Shown here: positions 47,983 to 61,800 of the stretch, piece after piece | Layout: each line of letters starts with the position of its first letter | How positions within the stretch are numbered: position 1 is the first letter of the stretch | Source of the DNA: Acanthochlamys bracteata | Taxonomy: Eukaryota; Streptophyta; Magnoliopsida; Pandanales; Velloziaceae | DNA length: 64,000 nucleotides | Direction: 5' to 3' | NCBI GenBank assembly: GCA_019914995.1 | Contig: CM034140.1 | Coordinates: 2,108,001-2,172,000, forward strand | Notes under the pieces: model-generated | Told to the model about the DNA's origin: nothing | Seen by the model: only the letters and a program-made list of their open reading frames with translations | The model's database searches: none | Program-made: the position numbers and the translations under genes

Positions 47983-50900
47983 TTAAAAGAAAGGAGGGAG
48001 TATCACCCAACGTCTTGGGTATTTCAGCTTTCCATCTTTTCCATCAAATAACTGCAAAGTTATCAACAAAAAGGTAAGAGCATAATTTAAAGGAGGGACT
48101 AATTGGGAGTTTGCATAAACCTTGAATCTATGTTTTTTCTTATATCAGCTGAAAAGTAAAATATCCTCGTATCTAGGTTGATGTTCAATTATCTTAAACA
48201 AGTTTCTGAAATAAACATATGAATGTAGCAGGTTATACCTTTTTCAAGCGTTTGTGCTTAGCAAGGGCCCAGTTGGTCATGATAAGAGTGGCCACCACAA
48301 GGAACACGTAACCTGCTACAGTCTGTGTAGCAATGTTGAATCCAAGCCATTGGTAGATCTCTGTTGTGTAGTTTGCACATGTCACTATGTTGAACAAGAA
48401 TCCACAAGGAATTTGGTATCCCCCACTACCACCAGGCCCTCGAAGGTTCCTCAAAATAAGATGGCAGTAGAGGTTTGAAACCTGACAAATCAGCCCAAAG
48501 CAAAATCCTATCTTCATTTGTAGATCATTAACGGGAGTGTAAAGGGGATGGTTGACATAGTAAGCGATGTATGCACCAAACGTCCAGTAGTAAGCACAAT
48601 TTCTGAAGACATTTGATAAAGGTGAGGTTGCATGGCTGAATCTGTGGACAAAGAATGTCTCCAAAATCCGCTTGGAGTAGTGGAGACACCAGTAATACAA
48701 GGCATATGTCTGGGCAGGATGGATAACACGGTCACCTTTGTAACCGAAGTACTTATAAACTGGGAAGAAGTAGAAGATAGGGTATATCACCAAAGGACCC
48801 AAATATTCCCAGAAGAAGAGAGTGCTATAAGAAACTTGTGGGCCAAGATCCTTAAATAGAACAGTAAGCTTGTTTGAGTTCCTATCACAGTATTCAGAAA
48901 GTCTTTTCTTTGGATCTAGAACCACAGGCCTCCCCTGGGTTCCAGGTGGCGAAGGAAGGGTAAGACGCTGTCTAGAGGGGTAGTACTTCTTGTCTGTAAT
49001 GTTCGAAGAACAAAATAGTCAGTTATCTAATCCAGTTTTGAAAACAGAATGATGCAATATCATTCAAGAAACAATTAAAGTTTATTAAGACAAAAGGGTA
49101 GTTAGATGCACTTCGGTGAAAATTAAATTGCAGAACCAGGAAGAAACTAAAACACAAACATGAAGAATTGAATAGTAAGCTAGTGTCACTACAAAAAAGC
49201 AAAACATCCAAAAAGTTTCCCTTAATTCCATAATAAAGCAAAGAAAAAGGAAAGCTGACTTTGTTAAGTATTAGATTTTTTAGATTGCTTTCTTATCATG
49301 GTTACACTGACAAATTGAACATAACAGCAAAATTCATCTTTCTGTATCAAGCATTGATTAATGGAATGCACTGATTAATCTAGCAAATGCACCCTTGTGC
49401 TGGCACCAATCACTTGCTGCAGTGGTGCATGTTTAAACTTAGCCCGTTATATATGGGGGCATGGACCTACCTATATGCAAAGTGCAAAGTTAGATAGCTG
49501 GAGACAGTCTTGTGAGCCTTCTCTAAGCTTTTAAAATCAAGCCATATGTAAAGAGGATAACTAAGCATTTCATGTTGTATCCATAAAGAGGATATCTATT
49601 CCTACGAGGACATAACATTACCAGGAAATGTAGAAAACTATGAAAACGATTTCAAGCTATGAAGGATGCAAGAAAATTATAGCAATTTTCTGAAGTCTAT
49701 GTTCAAAAGCAAAGAGAGAGTGAGAGGATGACAAGGAGTTGTATGCTCAAGAAGAAAAGAGAACGAGAAGCAAATCGCAGCGAATACATAGGCTGCAAAA
49801 CCAGAGCCACATTTAAGTAAAGAAAGCAATAATTGTAGTTCAGTCACACTTTTTTGGGATCAACAGCAGGCACACCAACGCGCGCGACGCGCACACACAC
49901 ACACATACGCACGCCAACATACACAAACACAATACATAAACAAGATGCAAATTTCTGAGAAGGTTAGCCACAACTAGAACAAGAATGAACATTGTTGCAA
50001 GGAGTTGAGGTGGAGATTCCCTTGACAGGCAGGGTATATGGACGACCAGTGTTACTTTCAAACTACAAAATGTCAAGCTTGCTCAAGTTACTAGAAAATT
50101 GGAGAAGTAAATGACTGGCATATCTTCATATTCAAAAATCTTGTTATACTTGAGTGTAATAAAAATTTGGGTCTAAAGAGTTGCCGTTAGACATATAAAG
50201 ATTCAATTAACACCATGAAATTCAATGTTGAAGCAAAACCAGAATGGCATCTATAACATCCTACTTCTAGTTCAGGTATAGGCATACAACTTATTTTGAT
50301 TATTTATAATCTAAAGATGGCAGTTTTCTTGCTGGCCGAGGAACAAAGCGGCATAACATGAACGGAAAACCAGAGAACCTAGAATCAACTCAACAAATCT
50401 AGCTATACAAATACATCAAAGAGACAGTTAATGAACAAATCTACACTACACTACATCAGAGAGGCAGTTAATGATTGATCCCCATAAAATGGATACTTCA
50501 CACTACATAAGAAAGCCTACAAGTCTAAGGGGAAAAGTATGGTAGTCGAAAGGAGAGACAGTTCAGAAGACTCACTGCGAGCATAGATTGTACTTTGTAG
50601 TTCACTGACAGTAGCCTGCAAAAGTGGGTCGAGAGTCGATTAAACCTTCCAATAATTTACACGATACACCAATAGTATAAAAGCACTAAATCCAGCGTCA
50701 ATAATTAAGCAAGAAAGAAAAAACAAAACCACTAGTTGCTGAAAAATTGAACTTAAAAAAACATTTGAAAAAAAAAAGGTTCTACCTTTAACGCTCAAGT
50801 TGTGGAGACTGAATTTCTAGCCCAATTACATTAGAAAACAGCATGAAATATTGAATCAGAGTGAAAACAAGAAAAAGAAAAAAAAAAAATCTCAAAACAG

Positions 50901-51019
50901 AAGATAAAAAACAAGGTAATGAAATTGCAAGCGGAAGAGGGGCGTACGGAATCGCTGAGCTCGATGCCGCCCTTGATGAGCGGCTTGCCGCTCCGAGACG
51001 AAACATCGATGCAAACCAT
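47983..51019 (-). CDS. CER10: Very-long-chain enoyl-CoA reductase
   Basis: Exons 51019-50948, 50615-50576, 48993-48239 and 48051-47983 join in frame to 311 residues; the Arabidopsis protein has 310. The N-terminal part ([18 protein letters not shown], then [19 protein letters not shown]) is the ubiquitin-like fold of this family. It is followed by [17 protein letters not shown] and several membrane segments, with the steroid-reductase-type domain at the C-terminus ([29 protein letters not shown]). It ends [10 protein letters not shown]. The enzyme carries out the last step of the ER fatty-acid elongation cycle, reducing trans-2-enoyl-CoA with NADPH, for waxes, sphingolipids and storage lipids. 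The second exon has only 40 bases. The 3' UTR probably occupies 47662-47982. Confidence 0.95.
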
Positions 51020-51292
51020 GATCCCTCTTTTCCGTCTACCTCTTTATCTCTGCAACCAAAAGAATCCGAAGTAGAAGCCAGGCGTTATGGGAGACGGCAA
51101 CGAATGAATTAAACAAAACAGAAATTGCAGATTGTGTGTATTTAAATAGGGAGGAGTTAAGGGTGCCGGTAATGATGGTTGGTTGGTTGGGTGGGAGTTA
51201 AAGAGTTGGTTGAGCTGCCGGCAGTCTGCAGCCAGCAGAGTATGTATGTGTACCAACTGTGAACCAGACCAACGATTCACAAGACTCTGTGC

Positions 51293-51748
51293 TAAATTTA
51301 TCAAAATTTCAACTTAATTCTTAAAATTTTAGGATTTTATAATTTTATATATCAAATGATCTTACTTAATAAAATTCTTTTTAGATTAAAAATAGATGAA
51401 TTTTTTATTTTTAACGACTTTATATGTTTTAGTTTTGTAGGAATTTTTATAATTAATTGAATTTGAAAAAAAGTTTTGTAAACTTTTAGAAAGTTTATGT
51501 AAAATTTATTAAAGTTTTATGTAAACTATAATTTGAAAAATATTCTATAAATTATAGAAAAATTTTTATAAAATTTTAAAAGAAAATTTTTCTGAATTTT
51601 GTAAATGACCTAATTCTTTTAAAAAATCTTAATTATTAAAAAAAATTTTCAAAATTTATCGGTATATAAAATTTTATAATTTTATTATAAAATATTAATT
51701 TTACGATCAAATGATTTTATCTAAAATTTTGATATTGATAACTCTGAC
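51293..51748. mobile_element. Decayed foldback MITE related to the 9799-10324 element
   Basis: The left edge AAATTTATCAAAATTTCAAC and the right edge AAATTTTGATATTGATAAC align with the ends of the intact copy, and the inside repeats ATTTTATAATTTTA motifs in the same places. It is much more AT-rich and diverged. Target duplications are no longer clear. Confidence 0.6.
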
Positions 51749-52784
51749 TGTGATAATCTTATACTTGCTAGATAGATAATTAATGCCCCAATATTTATCA
51801 GAGAGGGATTACACCCCTCTTTACCGACACTTTCATACATCTCCAATTTAGCCATATTCTCATATTTTATTTCTTATTTCTAGAAAAAAAAAACATAGTA
51901 TATTTATTCTTTGTAGCCATGATCATGATCATTTAATTAAATTATAGTTATTCAATCGCTTTATCCAACAGTTTTTAAGACAGTAGTGACTATTATATGT
52001 TTATATCCTTCCATATTTATGTACTCCATCTAATTGTCTACTTTCTCAATTTTAACTACACTCTCTAGTTGTTTTCATTTCACCCTTCCATCTTTGATTC
52101 AGTCATGTGTAGACCTTTTTTGTCTTCTTTATTTTTGGTTTATAATGAGAATGACTATTCAATTATATAATATTGAAATAAAAGATATTTAAAAAGTTTT
52201 TGATAAACAAGTTTGTATGACATACAATACATTTGTATTTTCTATATTTTTAAAAAGTTTATATAAAATATTATCAAAAATTTATCAAAAATTATAAAAT
52301 TTTGAGCAAATAAAAAGTAGTAATATAATCACTGATAAATATTTTCTAAGTGTTGTAAAGGAAGGCAGGCAGGCGGACCACTTAACTCAACCTTCACCCT
52401 CCCTTTCATTTATTCATATAGAAAGTGATAATAAGTGCTTACCTGAATGCTCTTTCATTTCCCAGCTCAAGGACAGCAATGGTTATAAAAGAAACCTGCA
52501 ACAAGTGGGCCACGTCTGGCATGGCTTATTGGAGATGCTAGCCGGTGCGTGTGATATTGAAAAATTTTACTTAATAAAATTTTAATATTTCTTATTTTTA
52601 TATTTAAAAGATTATTTTATAAAAATTTTCAAATACTCCCATTTTTTTCAAGCTCAACAAAGTCTTCCGCGATGCTTTCAAAAATTTTTAAACAATTTGA
52701 AGTAAATGAATAAATTGCATGTCCTCAAATAACTATACATATAAATTTTTTTATTTTTTTTTCCCTGAAGCTCTATTTTTCAGC

Positions 52785-53028
52785 TATTTTCAGAAGCGTC
52801 TCGAAATATTTATAAAAAATATTTTTTAAAATAGAAAATATATTTATTTTATTTCAGAAATAATTTTTATTTTTTATTTCCAAAAAATAATAATAAATAA
52901 AATTCTACGACTAAAATTTTTTTATATTTTTAAACCTTTAAAAATTTTTTATAAAATATTAATAATTTTGTTTTAAATATAAAAAATTAAAAAACATTTT
53001 AATAGAACGCTCGTTCAAATGAACCTTT
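52785..53028 (+). repeat. AT-rich dispersed element, forward orientation
   Basis: Starts AGAAGCGTCTCGAAATATT and ends GAACGCTCGTTCAAATGAAC. Its core resembles that of the copies at 24957 and 40434. Boundaries are approximate. Confidence 0.55.
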
Positions 53029-53179
53029 AGTCCGATCTGAATTGACTTGTTACTTAACAATTTGAAGTCTTGAAGAAACAAGCTTGACAACTCCCAACTA
53101 AAAGTCCATTAACTTCCTTAACAAGGTTCGGTTGGTCTCTGATAAAACATCTTCGTAATAAGATAGATACACATTATAG

Positions 53180-53972
53180 CATAGTGGTAGATCCGGACCG
53201 ACCCGTTCGGATTGATCCGAAAATCGTCGATCTGAACGATAAATCGATCCGGATTTGCAAAAAAATCGTTTATACAATCGACCCGTTTTGATCTATTTTG
53301 ACCCGTTTCAACCCGATCGACCCACCCTTCCGGATCAAATCAGATTAAAAATTTTTTTTAAAAATTAATTAAAAAATTTTAAATTGATGATATATTTAAT
53401 ACCAAAATAATTATTAATAGTTCTATATTGAAAAATAATATATAGTTTAAATTTTGTATTTAGATATGATAATATAAAATTTTAATTAATTATATTTTAT
53501 TTATAAATATAAATTATTAGTGATTTTTAAATTCTTATATTGTAAAAAATATTTAGACTCAAATATGTATACCTAAAGAAGTTAGTTATATCTCTTTTAT
53601 GATTTATCTATTTTATAGTTTTATTTTTTTCTAATCTCCTAATTTATTTAAATATTTATCATTATAAATTTTAGTTATTATTATTATTGTTGGTGGTGGC
53701 AATATTTTAATTTTCGTTGTGATTATTATTACTGTTATTATTGATAGTAATGCCATAATAAAAATACTTTAATTTTTTATTATGATTGCTATAGCTATTA
53801 TTATTAGTAATATTATTGGCAGTAGATTTCTTATTATAATAAAAATTATTAGTTAAAAATACTTTAATATTATTGATCGAATGGTTCGATCGGTTGATCC
53901 GACGGTTTAATTCAAAAATCGTGATTCGGATAATTTTTTTATTTGATTTCTGATTCGATTCTTACAACTATC
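53180..53972. mobile_element. Non-autonomous hAT-like DNA transposon, copy B (793 bp)
   Basis: Starts CATAGTGGTAGATCCGGACC and ends TTCTTACAACTATC, aligned over its length with copy A at 4616-5395 in the same orientation. Flanks are CATTATAG (53172-53179) and CATTGTAG (53973-53980), an 8-bp target duplication with one mismatch. It has lost more CpG and GC bases than copy A and so appears older. No ORF. Confidence 0.85.
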
Positions 53973-54757
53973 CATTGTAGTAACTTTTATGTATCAAGTA
54001 ATCAACAAGAATCTCTTACTTGAAGTTGACGATAGCCCTAGAAACACTTGTCGGTTGCATGAATGACGAATAAAGAAAACGACCACACAACCCTGCTGTC
54101 AACCTTTTTTAGTATTTTCCAATATAGGGACGTTTAGAAGTGACTGACAAACAAAATACAAATTTTTAAAAATTTATTTTAAAATTTTTTTAAAAGTTAT
54201 GTTTTTATTTAAAAATAAAAATTAGATATATAGAAATAATAAACTGAGAGTTTCTTTTCACCCAAACGGCCAACCGGGCAATTAAAAATCAAAATTTTAA
54301 TTAAAATCAGTCTGATTCTATAAAATCTTAATATACATTTTGATAACTATATTAGTTTAAAATATATCATTTTGAGATTTTAATTAAGATCGATCCAAAT
54401 CTATAGAAACATAAATATAAATTTTAAAAAAATATAAATTTGTACTTTCTAGAATTTTCTATATTTATAAATTTTTTATAAAAATTATACTTTTTATTTT
54501 TTAAAAAAATATAAAATACTATAAAATTTTATTAAAAAATATAAAATACTTATTTAAAAATAATAAGTACTTCAAAAATTATCAAAAATTATTTTATCAT
54601 TAAAGACCTTAAAACTTACCGATTCGAAGCGTCGTGTATACTAAAGTTTTAAACTCATTTTGACGAAGTGAGTTGGTAAAAAGTAAATTTGATAAAAAAT
54701 GAGTTTTTGTGTTTATTTTTTTTTTAAATTTTAATTTTGAAAGTAAATTTTTGAAGA
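53973..54757. other. AT-rich intergenic DNA left of the tandem duplication
   Basis: No ORF of note; very AT-rich from about 54140 to 54757, with possible fragments of the dispersed AT element. Confidence 0.5.
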
Positions 54758-57700
54758 AATAACTGAGTTTAATTTTTATATTTAGTTTATTTTAAAATAA
54801 ATTAAAAATTAAAAGTGAATTTAATGAAAAATAAGTTTGAAAAATTAGTAAATACGTCAGAATCCGCCTGACTGCATGTTTTATTGAATCTTGGAATAAG
54901 GCCAATTATTCATGGGGCTAGGTCTTATTCTATTGCTATTTGGAAGCCCAGTTATCTCATCAAAGGTTTTCTTTTTTCAATTTCTGAAATAACTATCATA
55001 CATAAAGAGTTTATAAGCAAAATGGATATTCTTTATTATTATTTTTTTATTTTTTTATTTTTTGAGAACAAGAAAAACAGTAAGTAACTAATATCTTTAA
55101 GCTGAGTCTATGTACATAGAATAAAATGAAACAAGCATGCAGTAGTCACATTATAAAATATAATTTTGTAAAATTCAAATCATGATTATTCACTTTTGTT
55201 GACCAAGATTATCGTGGCAAACAAGTCGAGATAATAGAGACCCTGTGACACGTTTTTTTTACATACTTTTAAATAAAAATAAAAGGATCCGTGCACTCTT
55301 GCTATTTGAATAATCAATAGTTAAATATTTACATGAATTCTATTGTGAAATAGATAGGATTTATTAATAGCAGACAAGTACTCTCTCTTGTTTGGACTTG
55401 ATCAAACCAATGGAAGGAAATACAGAAGTCGATCGTTGATTTCAGAATTGAATCATATAAACATCGAGATAACATCACGTCTTCTTAAGATTTTATAAGA
55501 TATTGAAAGTTCAACCACTAATAAAAAAGATCTTTCAATCAAACACCAGATATTTTTTCCCAAGTTTCGGGATAATTTATGACGCAACAAATCATACTCA
55601 CAGGATCTTACTGCCCAAATGTATTTTCATTCATGAAAGATCTCTGTTGATGTTGGCTCTAGTCTTTGTTTAATTTTTTTTTCTTCTTGCATTTTCATGG
55701 AGTTATAACCAAAATAAAGAGAAGGGCATCTCTTGCTCTGAGAAGTGGAATCCTCATTACAATGCAACCATGCCCAATAGTTAAACCAGGATCCACAACA
55801 GCAGCAGGCCTTTGATTTTCACAGAAAACAACAGACGAGAATAGTTACATCTCTTGATCTTCTTTGAAGTAAAAGCAGATGACCACCAGACTGCAGTATA
55901 AATAAGACATACAACCAATTCCATTGCGTCGTTCCTTTCAAAAAATTCACATTATTTCAGCAAAACTGCTTATTGGATTTTTCATTCCAATTATAGAATA
56001 TGGAAATCTCTATACAAGCACTAAGAGTCCGTGCGTATGCTCCTACTAGGAACTCGCAAAGAACATGTAACAAACAGAACAACCGATCAAAGGCAATACA
56101 GACTAGGGCTTGTCCATAATGTCGCTGCTGTCTGATATCCTTCCTGAACCACGGCCTCCCATTCTTCCAAATGAACCCATGGCTGATGTCAAGCCCTTGA
56201 AGCTGCTACTTCCTTCGCTCAAGTTTTGGGACTTCCTTGACTTCCTTAGTTTTGAGGATGTGTCCTCACCCTCATTTGTCTCGGACTTAGCAACAGCTAA
56301 TCGAGCTATGTTGCGACGGCAAAAAGGACAGACAGGGGCAGACACAAGAAGAGTCACAGGATTGGCTTTGTTGTGGCAGCAGAGAGCAAGCATGCAATGG
56401 GCACACATCTGGTGCCCGCAATCTTGGACCTCAATGGTGCAGGGATGCTCAAAGCAAATGCAGCAAAGTTCAGCATCACCATCCTGCAAAATGCCATCTC
56501 ACCATAAATCAAAACCAAAGTTTTTAAGAGCTACTACAGTTGCTTACAAAGATCTCATTACACATTTGCTAGTTTTTACACAGTTTTGCAAAAACTGTGT
56601 AATGATGCAAAGAGCGATATAGCAAGAAGGTTGGGGCTACCTCAGATGCATCGTCGGCCATCCCACTGTCTGAACAAGGAGGAGAAGGTGAGGAACACAC
56701 AACTCCTTCAAGGATTTTCTTCTCCCTCTCCATGTTAGCCTCCATCAGTGCACCCTCTAATAGGGCCTTCGTGATCTGGATTCAACTCGTGTATAAATTT
56801 CAAAGGAGCTGGCCAGACTAAAGGCTCAGCTGATGCTGGGTTCAACAGAGCTGCACAATCCCTGTGCTTTCGCTTTAGTGCTACAATATAAGGGATCCTC
56901 CTGCATTGGATAATAAAAACTCTTCAGCATTGACAGTTCCTTCAAGCACAGTTTGCTGGACGTGACTAAAAAGGCCAAACAGTAGAGTAAAACACATGCC
57001 CCAAATGGATCGTTTTGCCATGGTCCTTCAGGAGTAGTTCATTCAGGAAAAGTGGTATACAGTAATAGCATGCCTGTAGAATTATACAAGTGCATACGAT
57101 CTATTTGCTACCAGTGGATCAATGTGAGTGTAGTATCGAATAAAATATAGCCAATCAAGATGGCATATTTTGTTACCAAAATGTAAGGAACATCATAACA
57201 ATCAAGTATTCAGAATGCTCATTTGAGTAATGCCAGATAACTATCTGCTACTAGCAATGTTAAGAAAAGGAGTAATAAGTACTACCAGTGGGATTTTCAG
57301 AATAATTTTCAGGAAGCTTACGACCAACGCACATGGTACGCCCAAAAGTGATTTTAGTATCACAAATTAAATGCCAAGAACAAGTTTAAGTTGGAAATCA
57401 CAGGCAGCACTAAGTTCTTAGACCTTGCCATATGTATATCTAGATAAAATAAAACTAGACAAAATTCCATCATCCATCGTAAAATATCTGAGAGTAGACC
57501 TGTTTAAACAAGAATCCAATTTCATAAAGCCATTAACCCTTACTTACCCTGAAGCATCTCTTTGAAGCCGGTCAGCTCCCCATGAGAGCAGCTCCCTAAC
57601 ACAATCCAAGCATCCACCACGAGCCGCCAAGTGAAGCGGGGTGCTGCCTGGGAAGCTGCAACGACACCTCTATTAGAATCCAACTACTGAGCACTAACTC

Positions 57701-58869
57701 CAAATTTTTAGGCACAACAATAACTAGCTAAATACATACCCATATCCTCCGGTAGAAGCAGAAACCAGAGCTCCATTATCTAAAAGCATATGTACACAGT
57801 TTCCCGTCGCTGTCTTGAAGCAAGATGCAGTGGAGTAGCTCCATATCCATCTCTTATGTTCACAAACCGTGCAAATCCCCTAAATGAATTCCAATAAACA
57901 ACAAAAAGTGCTCGTTAGATCCCACAAACTTTTGGAATACAAAAGTCCATATGTAACCATAAATAGGACCCACACCATGAATAGGCAACCTGGGTTGTCT
58001 TAGCAGCTGTTAGAATGACTTCCATGCAGTCGGTGTGGCCATAGTAGGCAGCATAGTGCAAGCAAGTCCGTCCATGTAATGAATCAAACATTAAGACCTA
58101 TAGTTGAAACAAGTAAACACAGATCACTGATTGCATTATGGACCGTAGATCCACAAAGGAACTACAAAACAGAACGGTTCGGAGCTTACGTTGGCACCTG
58201 CTTGTAGGAGCTTTTGTACACAGGCAATCTTCCCATGCATCGCAGCCAGCATCAACGGAGTCTGCAACCCATAACACGACCAAAATCAAACAAATTTCAC
58301 CTTCCGTTGATTTTTTTAAAAAAAATATGTATTGAAAACGTAACCAAAATTTCAGCTCAGGAAGCTTTCCGTGGCAAGATCTCGTACCTGTTTGTGTCGG
58401 TTAACGATATCCGGTGGAACAGATCGATCCAAGAGCATTGTTAGCACCTGCAGACATCACAGAACAGAAATTCCAACCCTGTTACAATCTGTTTTCAACT
58501 CGGCATTCAAGCTGCTGATTCTTAAATGAAAAATCAATGTCCCGACCAAATTATAAGCTGCTTATCAAAATATTGTTTGTACACACAAGCTCAAACTGCT
58601 CAATAGGTAGAAAAGATCAAGCAGCTCACTAGATTTCTGTGCTCTATCCAGAAACATAATCTGCAACTTTTGAGTCATCCAAATAATCAAGCTGCTTATT
58701 ACACTTCTGGGTTTCAATACAAAATCTCAAACTGCTTATTGAATTACTTATTCAATCTTTTCAACAGATTCCACCATTTCTGCACTTGGAAACTTAAAAA
58801 CCCAGTAAAGAAGAAGGAAAACAAATGGCGACCTGGAGTCTGCCATTAGCAGCAGCGATATGTACTGCA
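54758..58869. repeat. Tandem segmental duplication, left unit (about 4.11 kb)
   Basis: Nearly identical over its full length to 58870-62981. The left unit starts at AATAACTGAGTTTAA and ends inside the XBAT31-type first exon at TATGTACTGCA. The differences I noticed number about a dozen, mostly 1-2 base indels, several in homopolymers. The first 1.35 kb (54758-56102) is 3' flanking DNA without a recognised gene. Confidence 0.95.
56103..58869 (-). pseudogene. 5'-truncated, frameshifted duplicate of the XBAT31-type gene
   Basis: All downstream exons of the intact gene are present: 58447-58388, 58261-58190, 58097-57976, 57879-57740, 57655-57548, 56900-56641 and 56483-56103. Only the last 37 bases of exon 1 (58869-58833) remain, so the start codon and promoter are missing. 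The exon at 57879-57740 is one base short (CCC for CCCC near 57804), shifting into an early stop. The exon at 56900-56641 is one base long (CGTGATC for CGCATC near 56770). The RING exon itself is intact. It would not make the normal protein. It could be a real decayed duplicate or an assembly artefact. Confidence 0.85.
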
Positions 58870-61800
58870 ATAACTGAGTTTAATTTTTATATTTAGTTTA
58901 TTTTAAAATAAATTAAAAATTAAAAGTGAATTTAATGAAAAATAAGTTTGAAAAATTAGTAAATACGTCAGAATCCGCCTGACTGCATGTTTTATTGAAT
59001 CTTGGAATAAGGCCAATTATTCATGGGGCTAGGTCTTATTCTATTGCTATTTGGAAGCCCAGTTATCTCATCAAAGGTTTTCTTTTTTCAATTTCTGAAA
59101 TAACTATCATACATAAAGAGTTTATAAGCAAAATGGATATTCTTTATTATTATTTTTTTTTTTTTTATTTTTTGAGAACAAGAAAAACAGTAAGTAACTA
59201 ATATCTTTAAGCTGAGTCTATGTACATAGAATAAAATGAAACAAGCATGCAGTAGTCACATTATAAAATATAATTTTGTAAAATTCAAATCATGATTATT
59301 CACTTTTGTTGACCAAGATTATCGTGGCAAACAAGTCGAGATAATAGAGACCCTGTGACACGTTTTTTTTACATACTTTTAAATAAAAATAAAAGGATCC
59401 GTGCACTCTTGCTATTTGAATAATCAATAGTTAAATATTTACATGAATTCTATTGTGAAATAGATAGGATTTATTAATAGCAGACAAGTACTCTCTCTTG
59501 TTTGGACTTGATCAAACCAATGGAAGGAAATACAGAAGTCGATCGTTGATTTCAGAATTGAATCATATAAACATCGAGATAACATCACGTCTTCTTAAGA
59601 TTTTATAAGATATTGAAAGTTCAACCACTAATAAAAAAGATCTTTCAATCAAACACCAGATATTTTTTCCCAAGTTTCGGGATAATTTATGACGCAACAA
59701 ATCATACTCACAGGATCTTACTGCCCAAATGTATTTTCATTCATGAAAGATCTCTGTTGATGTTGGCTCTAGTCTTTGTTTAATTTTTTTTTTCTTCTTG
59801 CATTTTCATGGAGTTATAACCAAAATAAAGAGAAGGGCATCTCTTGCTCTGAGAAGTGGAATCCTCATTACAATGCAACCATGCCCAATAGTTAAACCAG
59901 GATCCACAACAGCAGCAGGCCTTTGATTTCTCACAGAAAACAACAGACGAGAATAGTTACATCTCTTGATCTTCTTGAAGTAAAAGCAGATGACCACCAG
60001 ACTGCAGTATAAATAAGACATACAACCAATTCCATTGCGTCGTTCCTTTCAAAAAATTCACATTATTTCAGCAAAACTGCTTATTGGATTTTTCATTCCA
60101 ATTATAGAATATGGAAATCTCTATACAAGCACTAAGAGTCCGTGCGTATGCTCCTACTAGGAACTCGCAAAGAACATGTAACAAACAGAACAACCGATCA
60201 AAGGCAATACAGACTAGGGCTTGTCCATAATGTCGCTGCTGTCTGATATCCTTCCTGAACCACGGCCTCCCATTCTTCCAAATGAACCCATGGCTGATGT
60301 CAAGCCCTTGAAGCTGCTACTTCCTTCGCTCAAGTTTTGGGACTTCCTTGACTTCCTTAGTTTTGAGGATGTGTCCTCACCCTCATTTGTCTCGGACTTA
60401 GCAACAGCTAATCGAGCTATGTTGCGACGGCAAAAAGGACAGACAGGGGCAGACACAAGAAGAGTCACAGGATTGGCTTTGTTGTGGCAGCAGAGAGCAA
60501 GCATGCAATGGGCACACATCTGGTGCCCGCAATCTTGGACCTCAATGGTGCAGGGATGCTCAAAGCAAATGCAGCAAAGTTCAGCATCACCATCCTGCAA
60601 AATGCCATCTCACCATAAATCAAAACCAAAGTTTTTAAGAGCTACTACAGTTGCTTACAAAGATCTCATTACACATTTGCTAGTTTTTACACAGTTTTGC
60701 AAAAACTGTGTAATGATGCAAAGAGCGATAGCAAGAAGGTTGGGGCTACCTCAGATGCATCGTCGGCCATCCCACTGTCTGAACAAGGAGGAGAAGGTGA
60801 GGAACACACAACTCCTTCAAGGATTTTCTTCTCCCTCTCCATGTTAGCCTCCATCAGTGCACCCTCTAATAGGGCCTTCGCATCTGGATTCAACTCGTGT
60901 ATAAATTTCAAAGGAGCTGGCCAGACTAAAGGCTCAGCTGATGCTGGGTTCAACAGAGCTGCACAATCCCTGTGCTTTCGCTTTAGTGCTACAATATAAG
61001 GGATCCTCCTGCATTGGATAATAAAAACTCTTCAGCATTGACAGTTCCTTCAAGCACAGTTTGCTGGACGTGACTAAAAAGGCCAAACAGTAGAGTAAAA
61101 CACATGCCCCAAATGGATCGTTTTGCCATGGTCCTTCAGGAGTAGTTCATTCAGGAAAAGTGGTATACAGTAATAGCATGCCTGTAGAATTATACAAGTG
61201 CATACGATCTATTTGCTACCAGTGGATCAATGTGAGTGTAGTATCGAATAAAATATAGCCAATCAAGATGGCATATTTTGTTACCAAAATGTAAGGAACA
61301 TCATAACAATCAAGTATTCAGAATGCTCATTTGAGTAATGCCAGATAACTATCTGCTACTAGCAATGTTAAGAAAAGGAGTAATAAGTACTACCAGTGGG
61401 ATTTTCAGAATAATTTTCAGGAAGCTTACGACCAACGACATGGTACGCTAAAAAAGTGATTTTAGTATCACAAATTAAATGCCAAGAACAAGTTTAAGTT
61501 GGAAATCACAGGCAGCACTAAGTTCTTAGACCTTGCCATATGTATATCTAGATAAAATAAAACTAGACAAAATTCCATCATCCATCGTAAAATATCTGAG
61601 AGTAGACCTGTTTAAACAAGAATCCAATTTCATAAAGCCATTAACCCTTACTTACCCTGAAGCATCTCTTTGAAGCCGGTCAGCTCCCCATGAGAGCAGC
61701 TCCCTAACACAATCCAAGCATCCACCACGAGCCGCCAAGTGAAGCGGGGTGCTGCCTGGGAAGCTGCAACGACACCTCTATTAGAATCCAACTACTGAGC

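Larger units (their letters stand above)
51020..53179. other. Intergenic region with transposon remnants
   Basis: The left end is the promoter of the CER10-like gene. The rest is AT-rich; it contains a decayed foldback MITE (51293-51748) and an AT-rich dispersed element (52785-53028). No gene recognised. Confidence 0.5.

Noticed and set aside
54884-55087. 67-codon ORF repeated at 58995-59201
   Set aside because: It starts at a non-ATG codon, ends in a T-rich tract that differs between the copies, and is repeated only because the segment is duplicated.
60221-60847. 208-codon plus-strand ORF and its 170-codon twin at 56110-56622
   Set aside because: Both are antisense to the RING exon and run into introns; the similarity between the two only reflects the tandem duplication.
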